Below are positions 11,000 through 22,085 of a DNA stretch of 64,000 bases, one piece after another. Source of the stretch: Anopheles merus (lineage: Eukaryota; Arthropoda; Insecta; Diptera; Culicidae). Below the pieces are notes generated by a model. That model saw only the letters and a program-made list of their open reading frames with translations, did no database searches and was not told the DNA's origin. How positions within the stretch are numbered: position 1 is the stretch's first letter; each line of letters begins with the position of its first letter. Made by a program: the position numbers and the translations under genes. Location: assembly GCF_017562075.2 (NCBI RefSeq), contig NC_054082.1, positions 60,680,906 through 60,744,905 of the forward strand, in the 5' to 3' direction.

Positions 11000-11447
11000 G
11001 ATGTGTGATTTCGTGTCAATAAATTAAATGATATGTGATATGTTCCTGTTATGTGATATTCATAAAATGTAGTATAGCTTTTAACCGCAATAAAACAAAA
11101 AACAATCATTTCAAAGATAGTTTCGTTTATTTAAAAAAAAACCCGCTGCTTTTGTATCGCAATATAATTTTAATTCTAGTTTTATTTAAAGCTATTACTT
11201 AAACATCAAAACTATTCTAACTAACTATCTATATCAATATTGTTAAAGAAAGAGTACGACTAAATAAAGAAAGAAAAAAATCCTTAATCTAAATTTTTAA
11301 ATTCATTTAAATAAAGCGTATCCTACCTAATCCTGTACAGTATGGAAAACAAATCTTATCTTATCTTATCTTATCAGGATTAGTACTAAGTAATCCTAGG
11401 TAATAAAAAAAAACTTAAACTATTGTCCCTCCTGCTGTTGCTCCCAA
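11000..11447. other. AT-rich spacer with no gene
   Basis: Between the truncated BEL-1 and the 3' end of the DUF4806-type gene on the minus strand. It is AT-rich, with several TTTATT (minus-strand AATAAA) words that could be polyadenylation signals of that gene, and a short TTATC array at 11356-11377. No coding potential seen. Confidence 0.5.
11356..11377. repeat. (TTATC)n microsatellite
   Basis: About four copies of the pentamer TTATC in AT-rich spacer DNA. Confidence 0.7.
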
Positions 11448-11667
11448 TCATTGTTTACTTCTGTATTTTCCAACGCTTCTTTTTTTTCTTTTTATATTGT
11501 ACTTCCCATACCTAAACTTAGTAACTAGAAAGTTTTTCTCACCTAGGTGTGTTACTGTACATTGTGTTGTGCTGCCTACTGTTTCAAACAGTAGGCAAAT
11601 TTTACTACAATCTTTAAGCGCAACTTTTCCCTTCGCCCCTTTCCATCCGCACGCCGCGATAGCTTCC

Positions 11668-11872
11668 GGCTTGAATATTGCTTTCAGAGCCTCCGTCATT
11701 CGTGTGGTCGAATTAGATAACGTTATGTGGTAGCGCAGCCAATCTACCACATGTTTGAAATATTCTTGAATATTGGCTTGAATATTGCTTTCAGAGCCTC
11801 CGTCATTCGTGTGGTCGAATTAGATAACGTTATGTGGTAGCGCAGCCAATCTACCACATGTTTGAAATATTC
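11668..11872. repeat. 98-bp direct duplication inside the DUF4806-like domain
   Basis: Copy A 11668-11765 and copy B 11775-11872, separated by 9 bases (period 107). It repeats the codons from FKHVVDW to AIFKP. 107 is not a multiple of three, so the second pass is out of frame and ends in a stop. Confidence 0.85.
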
Positions 11873-12425
11873 ATTATCTGTTAATTTTTTTTCAAACTCA
11901 ATGACCTGCTCTCTGGTGCTCATTGCTTCCACACAGAAGCCTTCTGGCACTGTTCCGGTGGAAGCAGGCGGCTCGGCACAAATGGTGGCTCTGATCTGGC
12001 CGAGAAAAACTTCCGCCGTAGTAGCCGAGTCCTTAAGCACCTGTAGCATGCCCCCGTGCTTTTTCAGGCTAGGCTGCATCTCCTGCACGGCAGCTTCCAA
12101 GCTCTCAAGCTTTTCTCGCTGCGCTTTCTGCTCCTGGCGCACCTCATGAATTGTCAATTCTATACCATCCAGCTTCTTTAAAACAGTGTCCATGAAATTG
12201 GACATGCTTTGTGGAAGTATTGCTTCCTTGCTGGATGGATGGGGTATGGCATACGGCATTGGATTAGGAGCAGGAGTGCGAGAGGTAATAGTTTGCCTGC
12301 AATAGACACTATCGGGAACAGGGTGCACTTTCTTGGGCACTGTGCCCGTCGAGCTGCTCGACGGTGGTGCGCTGGCCGTTTTTGTAAGCGTGCTTATGCT
12401 GGCGGTTGTTGTAACCGGTTCGGCG

Positions 12426-13131
<706 letters not shown>

Positions 13132-13395
13132 GCGTTGCCGGTGCCGATGCTGGGCCGGTGCTGGTGCTGGTCCCGGTGGTAGCTTTCTAACAATACGGAA
13201 CGAGCCAGGAAGCCGTACAATTTTTGAGCCCAACCCAGAAGGTCCTGGCTGCGCATGGCTCGCAGCCGCCGTATGGCCCTGGCGGGCAAGGTTTTGCTTA
13301 ACCAACGTTAAGCAAGGCGTCGACGCTACCTTTGCCTCAGGAGCAATATTCTGCTCGCTTGGCGACAGCCGTCGTTTTTCATTAGAAAAATTCAT

Positions 13396-14752
13396 AGTCT
13401 ACAAAGCATAAAATATTTTGGTGATTTGGGTACAAGCGTAATCTACACATAACCTGCAATTTTTGTGCTGAACAATTGGCGTCATCGGAAACGATACGGG
13501 ACGAGCTACACCTTCACAGATCAGACAATTATTTGCATACAAACCCCCTCCCCCCACGACCCACAGAAACTCATATAACATATAAATAGAATGTGTAAAA
13601 ACACTTACCAACTGTTTGAAAGGGAATACACAATTTATTGTGAAAAAAAAGCTGGAAAAAATGAGTCGTGAAATTTGCTGTGCGCGCGATAAGACGGATT
13701 AGCAAGGAAGAAAATATCAATAACAAAATATAGGTCAATTTGGGGGATGGGGAAAGGGGTGGGGGGGGTGGATTAGGATGTTTGTGGTACGTCACCTGGT
13801 TATGTTATAAAGGATACGCAATTCGTATATTTTTACAGCCATTTGTCTAGTTTTAAATACTCTTTCATAGTCATTACATGGACTCAAGGTCAACATTGGT
13901 CAAGATAATACATGACGCAAAATAAAAAACCAAGTTCGAAAAATATAATTCATCTACGCTCGTTTGAAATTGGCTTAATAACCGTCGATCCGCATGACAA
14001 TCGAATGGTCTCAACACAAACGGCACGGTACGGAACACACCAACTAAGCAAAATATTACTTCAATTCCAGATTTGAACGTTTATCGCATCGTCAAGGTCA
14101 CAGGTATGTAAATAACACACATCATATGATATATATACAAATCCACCAATAAATAGCTACAACCACAACCCATACACATTACCATAACCAGCTGATAATC
14201 TGCCGTACATGCGGGAGTGACCGAACGGCGCGCGCAATACACGTGAAGCGGTCAGAGGAAGTTACGTTGTAGGAAAGGAGAAACAAGACACCGAGGGAGA
14301 AGATGGTAGAGATAGAGAAGATGTGTGTGATATCACTTTTTACCATATTATTTTGTCCACCAACACTTTTGCTATCAAAGTTTGTGTGTGTGTTCAAATT
14401 TTTGGCCATTTAAATTTTGTCCACCAACACCGGTGCATTTCGGAGCTTTTTTCTTGCCAGAAAGAGATATCCATACACAGGGCATACAGCTGTCTCGCTC
14501 ATATGACATGAAAAATGATCCGTCAAAACTGCCAAGGCTCGCAAGCTCTTTATTGCGAGGGCTCTGGAGTTGTGAACTTGTATGGCGTGCGAGCCCTCGC
14601 GCGCCCTCGCAAATCGCTGTCACTTGCACTGCGGGTTGTGTCTTAGGAAGCTTCATCGTGTCAAGTGTCAAACCCATAAACAAAAGCGTCTGTCTTTGTA
14701 GTGCTCCCGAAAGAATTGGAAATTCAGTGTTGCAACTAAACAAAATTGTCCT
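13396..14752. other. intergenic region between divergent DUF4806-type genes
   Basis: Separates the minus-strand gene starting at 13395 from the plus-strand gene whose first ATG is at 14837. It holds a G-rich run at 13740-13772 and an AT-rich middle. A stretch at 14000-14160 shares four ordered exact words with 60446-60590. The last part up to 14752 probably includes the untranslated first exon of the right-hand gene, ending at a GTAAGT donor. No convincing coding frame. Confidence 0.45.
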
Positions 14753-14835
14753 GTAAGTTGAATAGTTTACCGGTAAAGGCAGTCTATAATTCAGTCTTTA
14801 AGGAAAGTCTTTGATTTTATCGATTATAATTTCAG
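14753..14835 (+). other. predicted 5'-UTR intron of the right DUF4806 gene
   Basis: A GTAAGT donor at 14753 and a TATAATTTCAG acceptor ending at 14835 put the first ATG (14837) one base after the splice. 83 bp, a normal size for a short insect intron. Confidence 0.6.
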
Positions 14836-15355
14836 AATGCCTTATAAAATCGTACAAACGATTGAAGGAGGTGAAGCATGCTTGAGCGTCGTTCCGAGCC
14901 GTTGGGAAGTGAAAGGGATCCTTCATTGGCCAAAAAAACACCTAGTGGCAAAGCTACAACTCAAAGAGGATTCTGTGCCTTCGGATAAATGGGAAAAACT
15001 CAACTGCATTAAAAAAGGAAGTTTGCTACACGCGCCGAAGCCTACGATGAACTCAAAAAAATGGAGGAAAAATCGGACACGGAAATAGATGAGCAAGTTT
15101 TGCTGCGTCCGTAAAGACAACAACATCAGCGCGTTGAAGACTGTTTGAATTTTGTGAAGCAGGATTTTAACAAAATCGCGGAAGCATCCAGCCAACCTCA
15201 GACGACGAATTATGGCATTCCAACGGATGCTGAAGAAACGATCTTCGTAAATACCATTGATCATGTAAGTATGAGGAACTTGACTTAATACAAGTCGATG
15301 CATGTTGAGCAAATGAACAAGTGGCATTTAGGCAAAATATGTGTGAGATAATGTT

Positions 15356-18345
15356 CATGTGTTATTTATTTGTTATTTATTAATTAAAATTCAACGGACC
15401 GCAAGTGGCCCACTTGAAGCGAATTCATTTACATTCATTCATTATAACATAGTCACATTTCGGTCATTCATTTGTCACGCTTAGTCTTAAGTAACATAAT
15501 TAATATGTAAAAGGTCGCACGACACGAATACTATTTAACAATGCGGTGCGCGACATGTCAGGTTGATGACGATCACAAATAACATTAAACTCACGGCACA
15601 TACGAATAAACGGAACAGAGGAGCCAAAGCGAGTGCGGCGTTCCTCCACGTCAAGTAGCGATCTAGCACGGAGCGATCTCGGCGGGACATACATGTTGAG
15701 CCTCGAAAGAAGCGCGGGCGAGTCGATCCGATTGTCAAGAAGTCCCGCGACAAACAGCCTCTGAGCGTTGCAGTTCCGCTGCTTCAGCGTCTCGATGCCA
15801 ACCAACGCACAGCGTCCCTCATAGTAAAGTTGGACACTCCAGGAGCGCAAAGCGAACCGCGTGAATTTGCGCTGGATCGACTCTAAACGAGCTAGGGGAC
15901 GAGCAGCTGTAGGCCACCATACTACTGAAGCGTATTCTAACACTGGTCGCACCAAAGCACAGTATAGCGTCTTGATGCAAATCGGGTCAGTGATGTCTCG
16001 TGCTATTTGTTTTAGTAAGCCGATCAATTGGTTACCCTTAGTGACAACGTGCTCTAGCTGGTCGTGGAAGCTCAACTTTTCGTTAAGGAGCACTCCTAGA
16101 TCCGTGACACAGCTTTTGCGACCAATGGTAGATCCATTTAACGCATAGTCATACATTAAGGGGCACCGCTTTCTCGCAAACGTAACGACAACACACTTCT
16201 CGACGCACAATTCAAGACCATTCAAAGAGCACCATGACTGGAAGGCACTTAGAGTGGCTTGAAGGCGGAGTTGGTCTGACCGGTCACGGATAGGCAGGAA
16301 CAGCTTCGCGTCGTCTGCATACAGTAGGTGGCCGTCAGGAGGGAGCAACCGTGTTACGTCATTCAGGAAAATGACAAACAGCAGCGGTCCAAGGTTACTC
16401 CCCTGCGGCACCCCCGAAGAAGCATCGATACGGCGCGACGTATGGGGTTCCATCTTCACGCAGTATGTGCGACCAGCAAGATAGGAGCGCATCCAGGCCA
16501 GCAGCTGCACAGGCAGACCAAGCGTTTCGAGCTTTGCGAGCAGCAAGGCGTGCGGAACGCTATCGAAGGCAGCCTTGATGTCCGTGTAGACTGCGTCGAT
16601 CTGCGAGCCGGCATCGATGGTCCTGTGGCAGAGGCTAACGAACTCAACCAGGTTGGTGGTGGTTGAACGCTGAGGGACAAATCCATGTTGAGCTGTGATA
16701 ATGTAGTTCGAGGCAGCTGCGAGGAGAGGTTCGTACACCAGGAGCTCGAAGACCTTAGCGCAGGCACAAAGCGATGTAATGCCACGGTAATTACATGCAT
16801 TTGATTTGTCCCCCTTTTTGTGCACTGGAACAAGCCACGAAGTTTTCCAGCAGGCAGGATAGATGCCCGAACGCAGCGAGTCGCGAAAAATCGAGGCCAG
16901 GATAGGCGCGATGGTGGTGCCACAACGCTTAAGCGTGGAAGCCGGGATCCCGTCAGGCCCTGGAGCAAACGAAGATTTCAGCCTGTCAATCGCTTTCGAG
17001 ACTGAATACTCATCAATGATCGGCAAGTTTGGGGCCATAGCATCCACCGGTACGTTTGATAATGCGTCGGCTATCTGCCTCTCATCAGTTACAGCTGGAA
17101 GGAAGGTGGCGGCAAAGCGCGAGGCAAAAATATCACATACTGCAGACGGATTGTTGCCATTGCGCCCGTTGTAACTGACGGAGCTAGGAAAACCAGAGGA
17201 TTTCCGACGATTGTTTGCGAAGTTCCACAGTACACGTGAATTGCCGCGGCAGCGCAAAACCGTACGCCGTACGTGCCCCAGGTAGCGGAACCTGTTATAG
17301 CGCCGATAGAGAGAGTGCGCAGTATTATAGTTGCGCAATGCAGCGGGACACCTACGCAACAAATAATCGCGATACGCGGCAGCTTTAGCCGTTTTGAGCC
17401 TGCGCAGCGTTCTGTCACCCCAAGGGGGGCCTCGTTTAGGTCGTTTCACCGGCGTGCATTCATTCAGGGCTTGCAACATGAACCGCTCAAAATCTTTCAC
17501 AGCGAGGTCAAGAGTGGCGTAACGGGAACAATCAAAGACATTCGCGAACGAGGCGATCATCGGCAGGAGCCTGTTAAAGTCCGTCCGCGCGTAGTCAAGG
17601 CGTGATGTTAGCGCAGGAACGGCTGATTCCTCTCGTGGTAGCGGGATGGCCAACTCAAGCGCAGGGTGATAGGTGTCAATTGCTAGCAGCGGGGTGAGGC
17701 AAAGTTCAAGCGGAAGGCAAACAGAAGCAACAGCATTATTTGCAAACACCAGGTCTAACACGCGTCCGCTGGTGTTAAGATGACCATTGATCTGGAAAAG
17801 TCCGCTATGATGCATCTCGTCCATAAACAGAGCGGAGAGAGCCGATCGCGTACGTGGCTCATAATGCAGAAATGGCAAATCCGGATCATGCTGAGCGGCT
17901 GACCAGGAGACGAGAGGTTGGTTGAAGTCTCCTAACAGGAGTAAACCGTCTCCGGGATGCATAGTTGAGCATAATGAGCGAATGCAGTTTTCGATTTCAC
18001 GGAGCGTGGCAGCATTTGCGGCAAGTCTAGGCGGGAGGTATGCAGCAATGATGAATAGTCGGGAATTGCCTATTTGTATTACAACGCACACTAGCTCAAG
18101 CGATGGATGCACCGTTGTGTGTTCCCGTGACGTCAGAGACTGAGAGCACGCAATCAACACACCTCCACCGCGGGAACATGTACTGTTGTCAACACTACGA
18201 TCGCATCGGTAGACTCGGAAGCTATCGTCAAACAGCAAAGCCGAAGGTAGACTAGGATCGAGCCTGGTTTCCGTAAGCACTATTACATCGAAATTGGATT
18301 CCAACACCGACAGGCGAAACTCATCGACCTTCGTGTTGTTGTTAT
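15356..18345 (-). mobile_element. CR1-like LINE, 5'-truncated, within an intron
   Basis: Non-LTR retrotransposon on the minus strand. The 3' end at about 15356-15400 has a short tandem tail (TTATTTATT type on plus) next to a small GGCC/GGTCC hairpin, as in the other two LINEs of this group here (47186 and 36400). The 5' end at about 18345 is inside the endonuclease. It lies between the GTAAGT donor at 15265 and the acceptor near 18356 of the DUF4806 gene, so it inserted in the intron. Confidence 0.8.
15500..18307 (-). CDS. LINE ORF2: endonuclease (partial) and reverse transcriptase
   Basis: 935-residue uninterrupted frame. The N-terminal apurinic-type endonuclease lacks its first 30-50 residues but keeps IVLTETRLD and LLLGDFNQPLVSW. 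RT follows with AFAPGPDGIPAS-type and NYRGITSLCACAKVFE segments, SGVPQGSNLGPLLFVIF and the catalytic YADDAKLF, then a C-terminal region (LEYASVVWWP, RKFTRFALR). It would nick target DNA and prime reverse transcription. The Met at 18307 is internal (VDEFRLSVLES precedes it in frame), so this is a 5'-truncated copy with an intact RT. Grouping with CR1 rests on motifs and the tail type. Confidence 0.85.
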   Translation of the reverse strand: MLESNFDVIVLTETRLDPSLPSALLFDDSFRVYRCDRSVDNSTCSRGGGVLIACSQSLTSREHTTVHPSLELVCVVIQIGNSRLFIIAAYLPPRLAANAATLREIENCIRSLCSTMHPGDGLLLLGDFNQPLVSWSAAQHDPDLPFLHYEPRTRSALSALFMDEMHHSGLFQINGHLNTSGRVLDLVFANNAVASVCLPLELCLTPLLAIDTYHPALELAIPLPREESAVPALTSRLDYARTDFNRLLPMIASFANVFDCSRYATLDLAVKDFERFMLQALNECTPVKRPKRGPPWGDRTLRRLKTAKAAAYRDYLLRRCPAALRNYNTAHSLYRRYNRFRYLGHVRRTVLRCRGNSRVLWNFANNRRKSSGFPSSVSYNGRNGNNPSAVCDIFASRFAATFLPAVTDERQIADALSNVPVDAMAPNLPIIDEYSVSKAIDRLKSSFAPGPDGIPASTLKRCGTTIAPILASIFRDSLRSGIYPACWKTSWLVPVHKKGDKSNACNYRGITSLCACAKVFELLVYEPLLAAASNYIITAQHGFVPQRSTTTNLVEFVSLCHRTIDAGSQIDAVYTDIKAAFDSVPHALLLAKLETLGLPVQLLAWMRSYLAGRTYCVKMEPHTSRRIDASSGVPQGSNLGPLLFVIFLNDVTRLLPPDGHLLYADDAKLFLPIRDRSDQLRLQATLSAFQSWCSLNGLELCVEKCVVVTFARKRCPLMYDYALNGSTIGRKSCVTDLGVLLNEKLSFHDQLEHVVTKGNQLIGLLKQIARDITDPICIKTLYCALVRPVLEYASVVWWPTAARPLARLESIQRKFTRFALRSWSVQLYYEGRCALVGIETLKQRNCNAQRLFVAGLLDNRIDSPALLSRLNMYVPPRSLRARSLLDVEERRTRFGSSVPFIRMCREFNVICDRHQPDMSRTALLNSIRVVRPFTY

Positions 18346-19340
18346 TTTAGCTGACTGAATTAGATCAAACGCAGCATCCATTGAAAGAGCACAGTCAATG
18401 TTCTACACCACACATCGTCTATGTCGATCCAGCTTCAACTGTGCAGAATCTAGAAGCAACACAGCTCGCGACCATCATCAATAACCAAATGCATATCATG
18501 GAAAACCAAGACAAAATAATGCAGGCTCAAGCGAAGCTGCTCACATATTCCGAGTACGTTTTACAAAGTGTCAAAGAAAACCCGATTGGTGCATGGCCAC
18601 TGCCTGCAACGCACGTAGAAGCAATGATGGATGCTATTGCTACATTAGATAATCTTGAACAGCTTGAGGTATCTCTAAAAGATGAAAGCATCATGCAAAA
18701 GTACATCCAAAGCATGAGCTTTATTTGTGGTACTTCAGGTAAATCAAACGGGATCGATTGCTGTTACAAATTAGTTGATTATTTTATTACTCGACAATTC
18801 TTACTGCAATGTTTCTGGACCAGTGGCTCTAGAGGATCCAAAAGAAAAAATGGAGAACAATCAACCCCTGGAATCACCAGCGAGGAAACGGAGAAAGTGG
18901 GACTAAGATAAAAAAAAAAACTCGTACTCTTTTTCTTAGACTGATTGTGTTGGCAGATAAAGATTTTTCTGAAATGGAGTGCGACGATTTTTTCAAAAGA
19001 ATTATCAGAAATAGCAAGCAAAGAGTAGATGCCAAAACAATAACATCGAAGCATCGTACTAGATCTAAACGTCCCAAACATAACGAAAATATTTCTAAAC
19101 ATAAATCAGACGAACAGGTTAAGGAAGGAAGTTAGAGCAGCCTTTTATATTATATTTTTCCTTGTAAGAACGACTTTGTTGGCCGTGTCACTTTATTCAA
19201 CCACTTGGTGTTTTTTTTCTTTTTAAAAGATATTTCATATTTTTCCTTAGTTCAATATGTAGTGAAATCCCTTATCTGAATTTGATTCACTTACAAATAA
19301 AATTTGTATTAGGCATTTATTAGAATTTTAATAAAAAAAA

Positions 19341-21697
19341 CTACAACGTATGCAGCAATGGTATAAATACTACCTCTTTACATTTTGGAATAGGAACTGC
19401 TACCATTTTACATTTAATATCTTTGATTGTGCACAGCATCTCTGAGCTCTTTTCCAAAGAAGAAACATAAATATTAAGAAAAAACGACTTTACCGGCGTT
19501 TCGAAAAATGATTTTTGATTTTTTACTGGTTCTCCTTTAATCTGAATTGTACCACTGGACTCAAAAACATACTTCATTTCTACTATTTGATTACTCTTCG
19601 TTAAAAACCACTTATTAGCCCTATCGTTCTTCAAACAGAACTCCTCAAATTCCACGCATGCATATTTCATTTCATTGGTGGCACCAGAATGATCTGCAGC
19701 GAAACTTTTTTTTAAAATTGGCTTCTTCAATTCCTGATTTGAAGATTGTGTTAGTACATTTTGGTGAACAAATTCAGTGATTTCGTGTATGCGTTTTGCA
19801 ATTTGAGATAAGGGTAGATTTCCAGAGTGAATTAAATTCTTAATCTCAAACAATTTGTTTTCGAAAGGATATGCACTGATACCGATCAATATGCCGAAAC
19901 GCTTCACGTCTTCTACTACATGACATAGATTGTGAACGTTACTTGTTATGTAACCTTCTCCATATAAATCTCCAAAAAAATCTATGTAATGCAAAAAAAA
20001 ACGTATGTGCCAAATTAAGAAATTTTGTATATTCATTTGAAGACCATATAGTAACTGCACGAAATAATGACAAAAAGTGTTCGTAAACATCAGGGGCCAA
20101 AAACGGTTTCAAAATGACTATTGAAATATAATGCAAAAATGTTCTGAATTCTGTACCTTTCCAATGTGCAAGACAATCTAGACCACGAACAGATCTATGA
20201 ATTTCTGATGGCATTTTTAACTGTTCTAGTAAGCCAGAAATTTCAGAAATATCTTTACTACTCTATTTTGTCCGACAAAAAGTAAATTTTCCGTCACGCC
20301 ATCAAAGCAAACATTTTTTCATTATTCCCAATTCAATCAAATGAAGACAATCACTGCAAGGAAAGTCCGTGATCATGTCGATCGGTAATCGTCGAAGTAT
20401 TGTCTCGTACACTTGATGCGATTTATAAGCCATCCTACGAAATGCTTTATCCGTTCGTTTTTCACAACACGTTCGTGGAAAGTAATTACAGTGTGAGATA
20501 TGTGAATATTCTCCTACTGTAGTACACTTTTGACAACCGTGCTGGTTGTTGAAATAAGCCACTCCTGCAAAATTAATTAATTAAATTAAATTAATTAAAT
20601 TAAATTAATTAATGTGTCGGTCTCGTAGTGCAGTCGTCAACTCGTACGACTTAACAACATGCCCGTCATGGGTTCAAGCCCCAAATGGACCGTGCCGCCA
20701 TTCGTATGACTGACTATCCTGCTATGGGGGGTTCAATAAGTCACTGAAAGCCAAGCCCACAAGTAGCGGTACAGGCAGGCCTTGACCTACAACGGTTGTT
20801 GAGCCAAAAGAAGAAAGAAGAAGCAAAATTAATGCTTATATAAATTTGTAAATGCGTATATTATATAACATTTTATTACATTATATCTTTGATGAAAGCC
20901 CTGGCTGGGGAATCACATATGAAGCATCGGATAGATACTGAAATAGTGTGGCCGTTGATCTCCAGACCCTTTTTTTAAATATCTTCCATTTCAACTACGA
21001 AACGGTTCAAGAATAGATTGGCATCTTTTGGTTTGCCTTTTCCACAATAAATGCCTATGACCATTGATTGAAGGGTTGGAGCTTCTTGAATATTGAATAA
21101 AATAGGCCAGAATTCGTCTTTCGAGCTCTTATAAAGTGGGAGTCCATCAATGTTTATATTTAGCGATATACTGTCCAGCTGATGAATTGCTGGGAACGCC
21201 TGCTCAAGGCACGCTCGAAATCCATTATGCCAATATTTACCATCACCTATCGTGTCTTTTTCTACATTTCGATCAGTTTTTAGAAAAGTCCGTGGATCCT
21301 TCGGAAAAACTCCCGGTATCCTTTTGTCAAGTAAACCCATAAGCAACTTCAGGGCGTTTTTTCTTATGTTGAAACCCACGGACCAGCTTTGAAGATCGTT
21401 GTGCAGTTGTTCATCATCATTAATAGAATTTTGAACGGGAGTTACACTTGGGCGATGAATTTCATCATTTACAGCTGGGAAAAACATTTGTTGTCCCAAT
21501 TGTAGAGATTGTGTGGATTCCCGAGGCGTTGGTTTGATGTTTGTTGTTGGTTCAACTGCATTTTGAAAAGGCTGATTTACTGTTCGTATTGTTTCCACTA
21601 TTCTTACAGGATGTGTTTGCACAATTTTCAGATAGTTTTTAGCTACATTTCGCCTAAAAATTCCACTCGATTTTATTCTGCTCAATTTGTCAGACAT
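19341..21697 (-). pseudogene. CACTA-like (tnp2/DUF4218-type) transposase, multi-exon, decayed
   Basis: The first exon starts at Met 21697 (MSDKLSRIKSSGIFRRN) and carries LNINIDGLPLYKSS, FWPILFNI, VIGIYCGKGKPKDAN and FVVEMEDI. After a frame change near 20975 it continues INGHTISVSIRCFICDSPARAF (20900-20970). An intron follows, and the next exon (20302-20562) has HGCQKCTTVGEY, RTDKAFR and DFPCSDCLHLIELGI. Later parts (19939-20214 and 19341-20000) have KGTEFRTFLHY, NVHNLCHVVEDVKRFG and SAYPFENKL. This order matches arthropod transposases related to CACTA/EnSpm. It is broken by frame changes near 20975, 20290 and 20000. It converges on the DUF4806 gene, about 200 bp between the two 3' ends. No terminal inverted repeats recognised. 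Confidence 0.6.
20578..20822 (+). mobile_element. tRNA-derived SINE with AT-repeat head
   Basis: RNA polymerase III promoter-like boxes: A box TAGTGCAGTCG (20626-20636) and B box GGTTCAAGCCC (20671-20681). The 3' end runs into an AAGAAG-rich tail. An 11-bp target duplication GCAAAATTAAT flanks it (20567-20577 and 20823-20833). Between the left duplication and the SINE head lies an AATTA-type repeat (20578-20612). It sits in the transposase intron, a few bases from the acceptor. Related pieces are at 50617-50690 and 59365-59572. Confidence 0.75.
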
Positions 21698-22085
21698 GAT
21701 AGCTACTTTTGTTGGTACAAAAATATGACAACTAGCAACTATTCTTCCAACATTCTTTTTATAATCCTGACGTGTCGGTATTAAGAGATTATAGTTTTAA
21801 CAAGCGTAATATTAGACAGGATGGTCTTATTGCTTTGATTTTTAAATAGATCTTAAATCAACGGTTTTTAAAAGCTCTTTACAGCACATCTACAGTGCGA
21901 TTAAAATCACCCAAAAAAACAACAATTTTGGTTTTAATAGGTGGTTTTGTAGGTGTTTTAAAATGTTTTAAAGATGCTCGTATTTCAAAGACTGCTTAGC
22001 AAGTAAAAATTGTATATTACGACATTTATTTCTTAGGCCTGTTTTATGATAAAACTTTGATAAGACATAAGTCTAAAAAGCGTAG
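21698..22085. other. AT-rich stretch with no gene
   Basis: Lies 5' of the CACTA-like transposase and should contain its promoter and possibly the element end. I found no CACT(A/G)-type terminus repeated on the other side of the unit. The BEL-2 gag begins by about 22086. Confidence 0.4.

Larger units (their letters stand above)
14837..19135 (+). pseudogene. spliced DUF4806 protein gene, decayed
   Basis: Exon A (14837-15264) starts MPYKIVQTIEGGEACLSVVPS, a typical N-terminus of insect DUF4806 proteins. After residue 58 (about 15013) the frame shifts to one reading FATRAEAYDELKKMEEKSD, and a stop lies at about 15113. The donor GTAAGT is at 15265. The acceptor TATTTTAG is just before 18357, and exon B continues in phase (LTELDQTQHPL). 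The DUF4806 domain is at 18610-18840: PLPATHVEAMMDAI, LEQLEVSLKD, ICGTSGKSNG, FWTSGSRGSK. The C-terminus (ADKDFSEMECDDFFKRIIRN, about 18950-19135) follows another frame change at an A-run near 18911-18922. AATAAA is at 19296-19301. A LINE sits inside the intron. The function of DUF4806 is unknown; it recurs in mobile or multicopy insect genes. Three lesions make this copy dead. Confidence 0.7.

Noticed and set aside
10999..11447. 5' LTR or gag for BEL-1
   Set aside because: No TGTTGACG-type LTR or gag motif is found; the BEL-2 gag and LTR at 22086-24424 have a different LTR and do not belong to BEL-1.
14375..14756. Two 120-codon open frames on opposite strands
   Set aside because: No recognisable motif; the stretch is better explained as the 5' untranslated exon leading to the GTAAGT donor at 14753.
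20613..20690. tRNA-gene-like A and B boxes
   Set aside because: The sequence cannot form a full cloverleaf, has an AAGAAG tail and an 11-bp duplication, and recurs as fragments, so it is a SINE and not a tRNA gene.
13396..22085. CACTA-type terminal inverted repeats around the DUF4806/transposase unit
   Set aside because: I looked for matching CACT(A/G) ends on both sides and found none convincing, so element limits are not given.
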